A model generated the notes under the pieces. That model saw nothing but the letters and a program-made list of their open reading frames with translations. It was not told where the DNA came from and did no database searches. The position numbers and the translations under genes are program-made. DNA of 64,000 bases from Strigamia acuminata (lineage: Eukaryota > Arthropoda > Chilopoda > Geophilomorpha > Linotaeniidae): assembly GCA_949358305.1 (NCBI GenBank), contig OX442318.1, forward strand, positions 3,832,501 through 3,896,500, read 5' to 3'. Positions 10,182 to 21,800 of the stretch are shown one piece after another (the stretch's first letter is position 1; the number at the start of each line of letters is the position of its first letter).

Positions 10182-13100
10182 GATTGCAGTTAAAACAGAA
10201 AAGCCAAGAGTGAGACTAAAGGTGTTGGCAATGTCAGAAACTAAAGCCACAAAAGAATATTTAAATTCTTCGGCAATAGTTTCGATCTTATTAGTGGGAA
10301 AATGAACATTAATTATTATGTTATCTGATAAATAAGCAGGAAAACTGAAATCATTGATTTTGTAGAATGGTTGTTTACAAGGTGGTATGCACAAACATTC
10401 CTTTTCAACATCAGTTTTAAAGTGCATTTCATTATACAATGTTTGCACTGCTTTGGCTGTTGTTGAAGAGTTGCAGAAGGCGACATTTTCCTTGATTGCA
10501 TAAGGCATACTATTAAATAAAGAAAATGAATGATTTAAAGAAGTCTACTGCTGTCCTTCTTCGTATTTTCGAATTTACCTGCACAATTGTTTGCTGTTAA
10601 CCTTATTTTCTAGGCATTGGCCTTTACACTTGTAATATTCCGTTAAATTTGCATTGCACGGTTTGCTTTTGGTGTTTAGTCGATTTATCTGAAAGATGAT
10701 TTTAGTAAAAAACATTAAACATGATTTCTAGTTCACGTAAAGTTATAATTATTTTGCAAAAATGTGAGGCAAGAATATTAAATAAACACATTTAGCCTTC
10801 TAATCGCAGCAACTGTGGTCATATTAGATGGTACAGCAAAATATAAATTATATGAAAAATTAGGGTCTTCTGTAGGAGTGATGTAAATCTGAAATTAAAA
10901 TGATTACAATATACAAGTAGTTGAGAACATTCACTCGAGGTACAGACATGTAATAAATCTGGGTTGCAAGGATTTTCTGGCTTAACGGAAATACTATCCA
11001 TAAACATTGTGTGCAATTGATATTTTATTGGACCTGTAGGGATAAATAGTTGGAATTTTTTACTTTTATCTGGATGCTGAGTTATTAATTACCAAAGTAA
11101 TGTTTAACGCAAGTTCCTTGTGGATTAGAGAGACTAGTATATGTCCGAACATCAAATAGTGTATCAGGAAATGGAGTCTGAAAAATATGAAATGCATTCA
11201 AAATTTCAGTTATTTTCAAAAAAAAAATTTAAGCAAAGATTTATATTTGCTTCGACAATCTCTGATGATTATATGTCAGAGGTACACATTAATATAAGAA
11301 TGTACTTACAACAAGCGAAAAAAAATTGTGATCTAGTGGTTCTAGATAAGCTATTTTCCACAGTTTTTTAAAAGTAAATTTTTTCCAATTGACAAGCTCC
11401 AATAAGTCTACATGGCACTTTGTATTGTTTTGCTTCTGCTCTTTGAAATACTTTAACTTCTGAAATAGAAGTTTTGGGTTATATGCTCCTCCACAAATGA
11501 TAATATTTGGGAAAGTCACATTAACTGGATCTTCTATTGAAACAGTCATTTGCATAACTTTATTCATATATAGTGATATTTTTTCCTGAACCAAAAATAC
11601 ACTAAACCCAAACAAGCAAACGTATGACAGGAAATATAACATTTGCTTCCAAGATCGGTTTTTGGGCATTTGACTCGTATATGAGGTTTGACAGGTTTTT
11701 AAGCAAGCTTCAATTCTTCTGGTCAAGTTATCGTTCTTCGGTAATTTTACTCTATTCCAATTTGCAAGAGTCAAAACCAAATTAACGATAGAAAGTAAAG
11801 AGAGTCCCAACCAAAGTCCGAGATTTCCACCAAAGTCAGACAGCAGACTGATCAAATCGTAAATCAAGCGTTCTTTCAGAACTGTTATATGATTGTTAAC
11901 GTAAAGGGTGACTTCAGATAAGTTGTCGTTGAGTATTTGTGATTCATATGCGGGATTAAAATCTATGTTTTCACAGCTTCTTGTACAACCACAGTCGAGT
12001 TGTGGAGTTAGTCCAATAATACTGTACGTATTTTCTTTGTACATTGTTAAAGTCTCTCTTGAATTGCTGCAGAGCTGAAGGAGCTTTCCACTGGAATGTT
12101 TTGGCCTATAGGGTAGCTTGTTAATTATTAATGCGAAACAAATAACACAATCATATAATTTAATAAAATCATGTTCTTCCTACATCTTTCATTTTTAACT
12201 TACCAACATGGGTTTTTGTCTAAAATTGCTTCCACGCAATTTTTACCGCAATCTATGTAATCTTTCATTTCTACGCAAGGATCTTTTCTTGTGTTAATAA
12301 ACTCATGCTGAAAGAAAACTTACTTCAGTTCAAATATTCAAAATTTAAAATATTACAGAAGAGTCGGTGTTTGGCTGCCAAATTCCATTTTTTGCACACA
12401 AAAATACATGAGTCTGAATTATTTGAGTTATTGCACAGAAGTGAAAGTGCTATTTGTTGTCAATTATTATTTTTACATGTTGCACAGAATGATTTCTCAG
12501 TTATATTTTGGTTTCTGGATACCAATCAGGGACTTTAAAACATGTTTTACCTTTCTAAACTGCAGTTCCAATTTTATGTTGGTGGATGCTGGTGTGGGAA
12601 ATGTGTATTGAAAATCTAAAGGTAATGACAATGCTACCTACAATTAAATTCATGAGGACATGAGTTTGAGAAAGGATACTAGTGGGTTATAAAAGTTACA
12701 GTAATAACCTTATACTCTTACAATGGCGTATAATTATAACTAAGGCCTGAATTATAATCTTATTTTATGAAATAAGTGGGTCAATTCACCGCAAGTATGG
12801 TTTCTTATAATTTTGCTAACATGGTGCCTGATCTAGTTTTTCATTCTGAGTTTAATATAATTTGTATAATTGTATTAATCTCAGAGGTAAGTTAGGCTCT
12901 TTACAGTTACTGCCCTTTATGAATGTAGGTTTAGCTTGTGAATTCATTTCTTTCGAATTAAAAGTAACTTACAAGGGTTTGAGATCTTCCTGGAAACAAT
13001 TCCGGTATTTGCAAGAGCACAGTAAATTTTGTATTTATTTTTGATCCATTCATTGCTCTGACAACTGAAATTAAAAGGCAAATTTTTATTTTATTTCAGA

Positions 13101-13870
13101 TACAAAAGAAAACTTTAGTTTTAGCTCACCTTCTATTTTAGTACAAGTTCCCATAGGAAACAGTTGCTGATTGGTTCGTATGTCTAAAGGAATGTGTACC
13201 TAAATGACAACCGAGGATGTAAATTATACGTCGTTGCTATTAGTTACTACTGTTTAAATCTATTAAAAACCTACTTTTGTACGTCGTCTCGTATCATATG
13301 CAAATACGTTTTGAACAACATGAAGACTGTAGTTTATATTCCACACTTTAGTAAGATCTGCATCAGTGGCAGTTATAAGTCTGTCCAATGGTTGCAAAGA
13401 AGCATGTAAATCAACACTTCCATGGTGTGATTTATAGTAATCCAACACGTACTCATTTAGTGGAACACATATGTGTACACTGGGGAACTTGTACGTTTCA
13501 AGCTTTTCCTCATACACATCGACGGCTTTTGGGTTTTCCAGATAATAAGAAATACGGTGATAGGTTTGATAAGTGTAGACGAGAATGCAGACAATGACGA
13601 GAAGAGTCCAAAAGAAACGAAATGTAAATGAATTATTTTTATCAATCATTGGTTGGAACTTTTGAGGGATATTTTTTTCTATTTCCAGTCGTCTGAAAAT
13701 ATCTTTTACTGCTCGTCTAAGCTTCACACGGGACCTTTGGTCAATTCTCATTATCATCTACATTCAGAAAAGTGGGGATGAGTTATTTTGATAGTCATTT
13801 GATTTGGTTACCATTTAAGAGTTGCGATAGATACCTCAAGCTGCACTCTTGTTGAAGTTATCCACTGCAC

Positions 13871-13943
13871 TTTTGGTGCAAGAAAATGAATTTTTGGTGC
13901 AAAAAAATGAATTTTTGGTGCAAAAAAATGAATTTTTGGTGCA
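13871..13943. repeat. Short tandem repeat, 21-bp unit, about 3.5 copies
   Basis: The unit is close to TTTTTGGTGCAAAAAAATGAA. It lies about 115 bp upstream of gene A exon 1. From 13944 to 15180 I see no gene, only AT-rich spacer. Confidence 0.85.
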
Positions 13944-15315
13944 GGTTAGGGGTCTATCACACTTCTGCCGCATGTAAACAAGATTTGAAGTGGTTGCCAT
14001 TTCGATCATGAAATGACTAATTGTTGTGTGTAATAAAGGGCTCAAAGTATCATGCGTAACTATATACCTCTTTGTTTCTGTGTAGTAATATCATGAAAAC
14101 ATTCACAGTTTCAGTGAACGCCTCGATAAATAAATGACAGGTGTGTGTCACTCGTTAAACACGATCTTGTGTTGACAACCTCACCTGATCGTCAGCGTAA
14201 CCCTAAAGGATTGTAAACAGTTTACTTTCTGTGAAAAGGGCGGATACAAATTTTATGTTTTTCTGTTGCTATTACAGGAAGGGAAACAGCAATTTATTGC
14301 CAATAAAAATGCAAAATTATAGCTATTGAATTTTATTTTAATTGCAGATATTAACAACTTCCGTCCTTGGAACTTTGCTGGGCAATTTGCTGGATCCGGT
14401 TTCAACTTCCTGTCAAGGGTCTACACGATGCAGACGCAGGCTGTTTGTTTACCACCAACTACCGTGTGTATTAACTAAATGCAACAGAGGTCATGTTCTC
14501 AAAGTTTGAAGATTAATTTTTGTTCCTAACATTTGAATGAATGCAATTGGAAATTTAAGTCTCTTGTGAAATTCGAGTGCATCTGTGTGAATCTAAATCT
14601 GGAATATGCGGATTATTATTATTTTTTTTTTAAAAGAGAATGATTGATTGTAACCCACGCCTGTTCTTCACCTATACTTGTAGTAGGTACTCTTGAATAT
14701 GATGTAACCGTAGTAACGCAGTTCTGGAATTGCAGAGTGAATAAAGAATGAATAGATGAATGAAGCAAAGCAGATGGCTGTGGCAAATGACTGAGTTATT
14801 TCCCAGTGGTATCTTTCAAATATTTTTCACACTGTAGGCATGAATTAACTTGAATTTTCAATTAATTAATTTTTTCTTAAATTATTAATTAAAAATGAAA
14901 ATTATTTAAACGTATGGCGTTTTTTTTAGTTTTATTTTAATATTGTAATAAACCACTATAGACCAAAACGGAATTTGTATTTGACGACATCTAATGGTAA
15001 AATTTTAAAAATGTATTTACGGTTGTTTGATTTCGTACTAGATATTACAAAGACCTATGGTACACTTTGTGGTTTGAACATTTTGTATTTTGTTGATTTC
15101 TGAACTAGTTTAAAAATGATTTTAACAAGTATTAATTCGTTTTAAATATTTTCTTTCTAAATTTTAAGTATTGTGAAACATTTTGGCGCCAGACGGTGCT
15201 CGGCTGGAATGGCCGTTCAGACGAAGTTTGTTTCTTGCTCCTTCATGAAATAATTTCAATTTTCGTAGAAAACGAAGATTTCCATTCACAATCCGTCAAT
15301 AGGAAAACCGAGAAG

Positions 15316-15546
15316 ATGAATTCGGCTAGGTAGATTTTATATTTCGTATCGTATATCTGTGTATCTCGGGTTGAAAAATCAAATTTCCGAACCTTCAAAT
15401 TTTCGTTTTTGTTTTGTTTCGCTTAATTTCAACAAATTAAATTTATTTTAGATCGAGATTGACCGTGAAAGAATCAGAATCTCAATATTCACAAGCTGAG
15501 TCGTCTGATGTATTAAGCGAAGTTACGAAAATGAAACCTTCTACCG
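15316..15546 (+). CDS. First two exons of an unrecognised plus-strand gene
   Basis: Exon 1 (15316-15329) starts with ATG and ends in a GTAGAT donor. Exon 2 (15452-15546) has a good acceptor (TTTATTTTAG) and the donor GTAAGT. Joined they stay in frame for 36 codons, rich in serine and glutamate, with no domain I know. A less AT-rich leader lies just upstream (15180-15310). The following intron holds the 26.5-kb nested retrotransposons from 15662, and I could not find a convincing next exon on the far side. It is read divergently from gene A. A chance pairing of splice signals is possible. Confidence 0.45.
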
Positions 15547-15661
15547 GTAAGTGATTTCAAACATCACCATGTTAAATTTGTCTACTTTTCGTGATTTGTG
15601 TAATTATCGCACTCATTGAATGCATGTAAGTTGGATTAACACTTCAGTGTCCACTACAGTA

Positions 15662-16664
15662 TGTCACGGCCCGGCATTTACGCGCTTTGTAATCCTCACC
15701 TAATTGTTGTGTTGTGCGCGTTATTCCGTGTGTTTTCCACCATTGTTAAAACTCCTAATAAATCCCTAAACCTATTTGTGTTTGAATTTGAGTTTTGATT
15801 TGTCCTCATTTCTTATTCATGTTTATCCCTTGATTTGGTCTGGTGTGGCTCAATTTGGCCACATCAGACTAGTCTAAGTTGTGTATTTCCCACTGTTACC
15901 CCTCCTGATTTCGTTTAGTTCATCCTATCTAATTTAAATGTTTAGTCACTCGCGACTGACTCATCGCGATAATTATTCACGAGCGCGCCTGATTGGCTTA
16001 CGCGTGCTTGACTCATGGTTTTCCCCTCGTTTTCTGTGATGGACTTGGCCCAAGTTCACTTCTGAGCTGTTTCAGCCAAGTCTGATCAGAAGGCGTAAGA
16101 CCATGAGCTATCGTAAGTGCCTTAACTGGCCGTTGTGCATTTGGCAGACTCTCCTGTGTTAACTCACAGTATAACTCCATGCCACGTAATTGTGCATGTT
16201 TGAGTATATTCATGGTCATATCGCGTGTCTAAATTCCGCGTGTCATCTTTGTTTCCTTTCCTTTCGATGTTCTTTTGTGTTTACACGACGTTTTATGCCA
16301 CTGACGTGCCTCTGGACTAGAAATTAGATTCAAGTAGCTAATGAGTTGTTTATTTCGTCTTTTGCGCGCGATTAGTGCGCGCTTGCTCGGTCTGGCCGCT
16401 CCGCCATTAGGAGTCCCTGCCAGATTAGCTTAAGCCACGTTTGCGTTGTTAATTCCGCACGTGAGCATTACTTCTTCCATTTTTAAGGCTCCAACAAACC
16501 CGGTAAAATTTGTGAAATGATCGAATAGGGGAATAAGCTTGCCGCCACCCTCCAGGCTGCTTATTGTTGCCCGGGCCCTTATTCGGGACCAGGCTCTCCC
16601 AGTATCGTAACTGGCGCGCCTTTCAAACGCGGTTTCCAATACCAGAAACAACCGGTTCATGACA
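15662..16664 (+). repeat. 5' LTR of the outer large gypsy element (1003 bp)
   Basis: Starts TGTCACGGCC and ends TTCATGACA. I noticed no differences from the two pieces of the 3' LTR. AATAAA occurs near its start (in CTAATAAATCCC), where it could serve as a polyadenylation signal. Antisense open stretches inside it have no support as genes. Confidence 0.93.
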
Positions 16665-16666
16665 CG

Positions 16667-16684
16667 TGGTGCCGAAACCCGGGA
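16667..16684 (+). promoter_or_regulatory. Primer-binding site, tRNA-Phe type
   Basis: TGGTGCCGAAACCCGGGA, two bases after the LTR, is the same 18-base site as in the left-edge element. It is complementary to the tRNA-Phe 3' end. Confidence 0.87.
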
Positions 16685-16877
16685 CCTTGTTGGAGTTTAT
16701 TCAGTCTAGCGCATATAAACTAGTTGCTATTTAACAAGCATTAGTGGCGTTTTTTAGAGACTATTTTGCCGAAAGGAAGGTTTCAGAGTAACTAACTTTT
16801 CATAGTACTCGCGTATCGTTTAATTACGGTGCGCATCATTTGCAGTGAGCTGCTATTTCCCTTATTGTCTCACTAAT

Positions 16878-18866
16878 ATGGCAAATAAGGAAGAAACTCC
16901 CGAGAAAAAAAGAGGGATGTTTGCCGACCTCATAGATCGTTGGGATCCTGTGCGTTTACGTGTAGAGAGACAGCGACGTGAGGAAGTTGAAAGATTGCGC
17001 GGTCTGAGACCGGGCGCTCTTCGTGGGATGTTGGAGGAAATACCAACAGATTCCACTGACCAGCCTAGCTCTATGGAAAGAGATATAAACCCCACATTGG
17101 CGGGGCCGATAAGCGTGCATACTGCAACTCCGGCCAGCGCTATAGCTGAGTTGGAAGAACCAGCGCGTTTGCAAAACATTGCTTCGGCTCCAACAAGAAA
17201 TGAATCAGAAGCGCCACCGGAGGTGCCTGGTTTGGGGGCTTATCTCCATGATATGGAGGTGGCAATTTCCGCAAGACTGGATCGGGCCATAAATGCACAA
17301 TTGCATGGTTGGGCCGAGGATACGGTCGAACGTGTAAGGAAAGTGGTGGAGGACTGTGCTGCTCGACAACCGCCGTTGGCGGCTGGAATTCCATTAATTC
17401 CGCCGCCACAGGAACCTCATATCCTCCTGGGCGTGTCGGGGCAGACGATCCCCCAAATTATACCTCGCTCCACTGGAGACGCGTCTATAATCCTAACGCC
17501 AAGTGAGATAATATTGGGTGGGGCCCGTGCAGCACCCAGTGTGCAGGGGAGAATCCATGTGCAGTCTCGTGAAGTGGATCCAGCCGTTATCCAAATTAAC
17601 AGCGAAATAATGCGATCAATAATTCGCAGTTAGGCATCGGTAGTGGGTGCACCGCCATCCATACCGTTGAGCCAGCTGGAAAGAGAGAGAAATTCTCAAA
17701 GTGGGCAGCGGCCAAGGCCTAATGTTCCGCTTCAAACTGGTGCTGTTCCACAAATACCTGTATTTCAACAAACAGGGCAATTACCGCAACAACAATGGCG
17801 GCAGCAACCACAGCAGTTTGCTCGAACTTCCGGTATGAGAATGGGGAAGTTACCGGAGTTCGATGTGAGCAAGGGCGCCTATAACGCAGTGGATTTGTTT
17901 CTCACTCAACTGCGAGCCCATTTCTTTACTTCGGGAATGGCGGAGTCGGTGTATCTTGAGTATTATGTGCCTCAAGCTTTAAAAGGCGAGGCTCTGGACT
18001 GGTACATTGATTTGCTTCCGAAGCCTGAGTTTTGGGATGAGTTCGCGCATCTGTTTAAAGACGCGTTCTCTCTCACCGTCGCTGAAGCTACTGTCAATTT
18101 GGCGGAAAAGCGACAGGCGATGGGAGAGCCAACTGCGAAATTCTTGCGCGAGACTAACCGATTCCTACAAAAAACAGGGATAGTTGGGGACAGTCAAAAA
18201 TGGGATATAGCCCAACGACGACTGCAACCTGACGTTGCGGAAGTCATGCGTCAAATGGGCGTATTAACCTTGTCACAAGCCATTGTTAGGGGACAGCAAG
18301 CAGATAGCGAGCTGCAACTACGATCTCTCCATAAAAAAGATTTTGACCTGCACGGGGTTAAGCGAGGCCAAATGCCGGTTCCCCAGCATGCAGCTCAGAC
18401 TAAGCAAGAAGCCGCCGTGAAGAAACCGGTTGAGGCGACTAAGAACCCGACTCGACATTTTTTCACGCGCAATAAGGTTGCGGCCGTGATGGAAGTCTTG
18501 GGTGAATTAGAGGAAGGTGGCATGTTTGATGATGACAATCAAAGCGTAATGGCACAGACAGTCCGTAGTATTATGGCTGCAAAAACTGTGCCTATTGTTG
18601 GAACAGAGCCACCGGTAGAGACTGTAGAACCTCATGTCTGCAGTCAAAACAACTCCTTCGCTCAGGGCTCCGGCCCGCCTAAGGACATTAAGTTGCCACC
18701 CGGAGCGGAGTGGGCTAAAAACAGACGCGATCGGTGGTATATGCGTGACATTAAATTGAACGCTCCGCTATGCCCGCACTGTTACAAACCCTGGGTCGTT
18801 CCGGGAAACGAGAGAGGGCCCCCACTGAAGTCCGACGCCAAAGTGGTGGACCCAAAGAAGAAGTAG
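16878..18866 (+). pseudogene. gag: Gag polyprotein with an in-frame UAG stop
   Basis: The first ATG after the leader is at 16878. The frame is closed by TAG at 17631-17633 and then continues open in the same frame to TAG at 18864. The related gag at 1-1225 has lysine at the equivalent place (SIIRSK), so one substitution from AAG to TAG explains the stop. The first part is rich in proline and acidic residues. The second part has the capsid-like region (YNAVDLFLTQLRAHF, LDWYIDLLP, about 17880-18020). No CCHC zinc knuckle is present; only one CxxC (LCPHC) occurs near the end. The frame could be dead, or UAG could be read through as in some retroviruses. The sequence alone does not decide. Confidence 0.8.
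18851..18857 (+). promoter_or_regulatory. Candidate -1 ribosomal frameshift site CCCAAAG
   Basis: The gag and pol frames overlap and pol is in the -1 frame. In gag phase the heptamer reads C CCA AAG, which fits X XXY YYZ. It lies three codons before the gag stop. G in the last position is unfavourable in eukaryotes, so this is tentative. Confidence 0.4.
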
Positions 18867-21800
18867 GTTTAACACCTAAAGCTGTGTCGGAACCACCGGA
18901 AGTGAAGCGCGTGTTGCCACCAAAATCTGTGTTGACCGCGCCTAATACTGACCCAGTACTTCCGAAATTGACTTCATTCGTGATGATTTCTCCTAAAGAG
19001 AAAGATGTGTCCGAGGAGCCAAAAATTGAGATCGGGATTGGAGAAAGAGTACGACGTGATTCCCAATACGTGAAGATCGTCTGGAATGACATCCAATTTA
19101 TTGCGCAATTTGACTCTGGTGCTCAGACCTGCATCATGGCGCAAGATCTGTATGAAAAGCTGCATGAGAAGATGGGGGTGGAAATGGTTGTGTTGCACGA
19201 GACCATTCGCGTTGCCAATAATCAATTAGTTGAGGTTTTGGGTAGCGTGGAAATAACCGTGCGTGCACCTCAAACTCTGATCTCTTTTGTGTGCTTGGTA
19301 ATAGAAGACTCATCAGCGGACTTGCTGCTCGGACGAGATTTCTGTCGAGCGGTTGGGTTATGTACGGACCATGGACTTAATTGCTGGTTCATAAGAGGTT
19401 CGGAGGAACGGCGTAGTTTCATGACTATGAAACAGGCGCTGGCCTCCGATCCGGTACTTTTGTTGCCACTAATCCCCGCCGCCCCTAAGATGGCAGTTCC
19501 TGCCCCGATTAGTGATGTAAATTGTGTTTTGTTGAATCATCGCACATTGCCCGCCGAAACTTTTGAGTTACCGCATGACGATGCGCCATTCAGAGTTAAG
19601 GTGGTGGTTTCGCGTAAGACCGCGGAAAATAGGAGTTGGACATTTCTTTGGTCACCTCCGCGACGCGAAAAGTCGCGCAGAACTAAATTCCGCGATACGA
19701 CACGTGTCTACCGGAGGCCCATGAGTTTTAGCCAGCTCCGACGTTCTAAACGGGTGCGCAGGGCTCGGAAGAGATTGTCGCAGTCTGCGGAGTCGTCCGT
19801 TCCGTCAGTTCCTCCCGATTCAGTTATTTCGGATGTGGAAGGGAAAGTTGGTTCCACTGGTGGACAGTTTTCTCCTACGACCAATTTTGTTGAATATCTG
19901 CCTTGTCCCGATCCGACTAAGTTGGACTGGATTTATGGGCAGTTATCAAATCAACTATCACCAAAACGCATCACTCATTTGATTGACGCGTTAAAACCCG
20001 TTTCGAACATCTTCAGAGAAGAAATTGGGTTGTGCAATAACACTCTTTTTGAGGTTGATCTCAAACCTGACTTTAGGCCAATACACGTGCCTGTTAGGCC
20101 GGTAAACCCTGCTAAAAAAGCTATCATTGATCAATACATCGATCAAAAGCTGGCGCAGGGAATTATTCGTCGCTCGAAGAGTGATTGTGCCGTGGCTCCT
20201 GTCGTCGTCCCCAAGAAGGATGGCAGATGGAGGTGTGCCATGGACTTTCGCCCTATCAACGCGCAAACGATGCCTGACGTGTATCCCCTCCCAGATATTG
20301 ATAACATCTTTTCATATTTGGGCGGGGCTAAGTGGTTTTCCATAATAGATGGACGTGAAGCGTTTCATCAGATCGGCGTTAGGCCGGGAGATGAACGTTT
20401 TCTCGCTTTTATCACGCATCGCGGACTCTACGAGTATGTCCGCATGCCTTTTGGACCAATAAATGGCCCCGCAACACTGCAACGCGCTATGAATCTTACA
20501 CTGGCTGAATTTTTGTACAAATGCGTCTTTGTTTACATTGACGACATTATTGTCTTTAGTAAAACATTTGAAGAACATGTTGAGCATTTGAAGCAGGTTT
20601 TGACACTTCTTGACGCGGCAGGATTCACGATGAATGCCGGCAAGACAGAGTTGTGTAAGCGTAGCCTTGAAGTGTTGGGTCATATTGTTGAAGAAGGAAA
20701 AATTCGTCCTAATCCGAAAAAGACCAGCGCGATCCAGTTATTTCCCGCGCCAACTAATGTAAAAGAGTTGCAGCGCTTTAAGGGCATGATTGGGTATTAT
20801 TCTTCGTTTTTTCCGGGGTACTCGAAGACTTGTGAAGTTTTCAGGCCCTTGATGAAGAAGAACGCGCCATGGAATTGGACGGATGGCTGTCAAGCAGCGT
20901 TCGAGTATCTGCGGGACCAAGTTGCAACATCAACTTTGCAGCGGAGGTTTCCTGACTGGTCAAAGCCGTATATTCTGCAGACAGACGCGAGCTACTCAGG
21001 CTTGGGTGCTGCGTTGATGCAATTGGATAATAATGGCATTCGTGTGCCAATTGCATTTGCTTCGCGCGCTTTAAATAGTGCGGAAAAGAATTATAACGTT
21101 ACGGAGATCGAGTGTCTGGCTGCTGTTTGGGCAGTTAAGCGTTTCCGCAGTTACTTAGAACTTATGGATTTTTACCTTGAGAGCGATCACAAGTGTTTAA
21201 AATGGCTTTTTGCTCAGCGCGAACCAAAGGGCAGATTGGCTCGGTGGATTCTGTCGATGTCAGACTTTCGATTTACGTTTCTGCATTGCAGTGGCACTAG
21301 CAATCGTGTCGCTGATGCGTTGAGCAGAGCTCTTGTAGATCCAGCCATTGAAATTGGTGATGATGATTGTCCGCTCGTTGATGATGCGACGTATTGTGCG
21401 TTCTTTGACGATTTCGCGAGTTGGCCGACCATTGAGATGGTGGAGCTTGACGAGCATTTCGTGCCTAAACCATCTGGCTCAAAGATCGTTAACGCGGCCA
21501 AACTTCGGAAGAAATTGCGTATTCTTCAAAAGAGACGTGAATTTGAGGAGTTGGAACCGCTCGAGTTGTTTGGGGATTCTGACACCCAACCCCCCAAACC
21601 CCCCGGCCCCTCGAGGGGGGGTAGTGTGCCGGCCGACATGGAAAATGCCGTGTTCGGTGCACACCAGCTCTCCGGTGTAATTACGCCTCCAGCTGCCTTG
21701 CCGCCAAAAAGGCGTGTTGGAAGGCCCTGTAAGGTCAAAGTGGTTCCTTCTGATCCTGTGCCTAAAAGGAAAAGAGGACGGCCACCAAAACAAAAACGTA

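Larger units (their letters stand above)
5432..13757 (-). pseudogene. DEG/ENaC double-subunit channel gene A, with splice-site and insertion damage
   Basis: The exons, in transcription order, are 13757-13275, 13199-13130, 13064-12973, 12637-12551, 12307-12204, 12116-11310, 11177-11093, 11033-10948, 10888-10790, 10688-10579, and 10509-10182 continued at 5502-5432. Exon 1 has the cytoplasmic N-terminus and first membrane helix of unit 1. Exon 6 holds the unit 1 second helix with GLWLGLS, the linker, and the unit 2 first helix. Exon 11 carries the unit 2 second helix. There are two lesions. The acceptor of exon 6 reads AACAAG where genes B and C have AACAG followed by G, so the AG moves one base and the frame shifts to an early stop. 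A gypsy element also splits exon 11 just after the last helix. All other exons are open. The family forms trimeric, amiloride-type sodium channels in the plasma membrane. The ligand is unknown. Confidence 0.82.

Noticed and set aside
16013-16219. 68-codon minus-strand frame, repeated at 41522-41728
   Set aside because: It lies inside the LTR and is repeated because the LTR is; there is no protein similarity.
16667-16684. Partial tRNA-like sequences at the primer sites (also 1382-1399, 39836-39853)
   Set aside because: Only the complement of tRNA 3' ends is present, with no cloverleaf, so no tRNA gene is called.
21590-21620. C-rich then G-rich stretch with CCCCTCGAGGGG as a possible central polypurine tract
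   Set aside because: It lies within pol coding sequence for proline and glycine, and nothing shows a role in priming.
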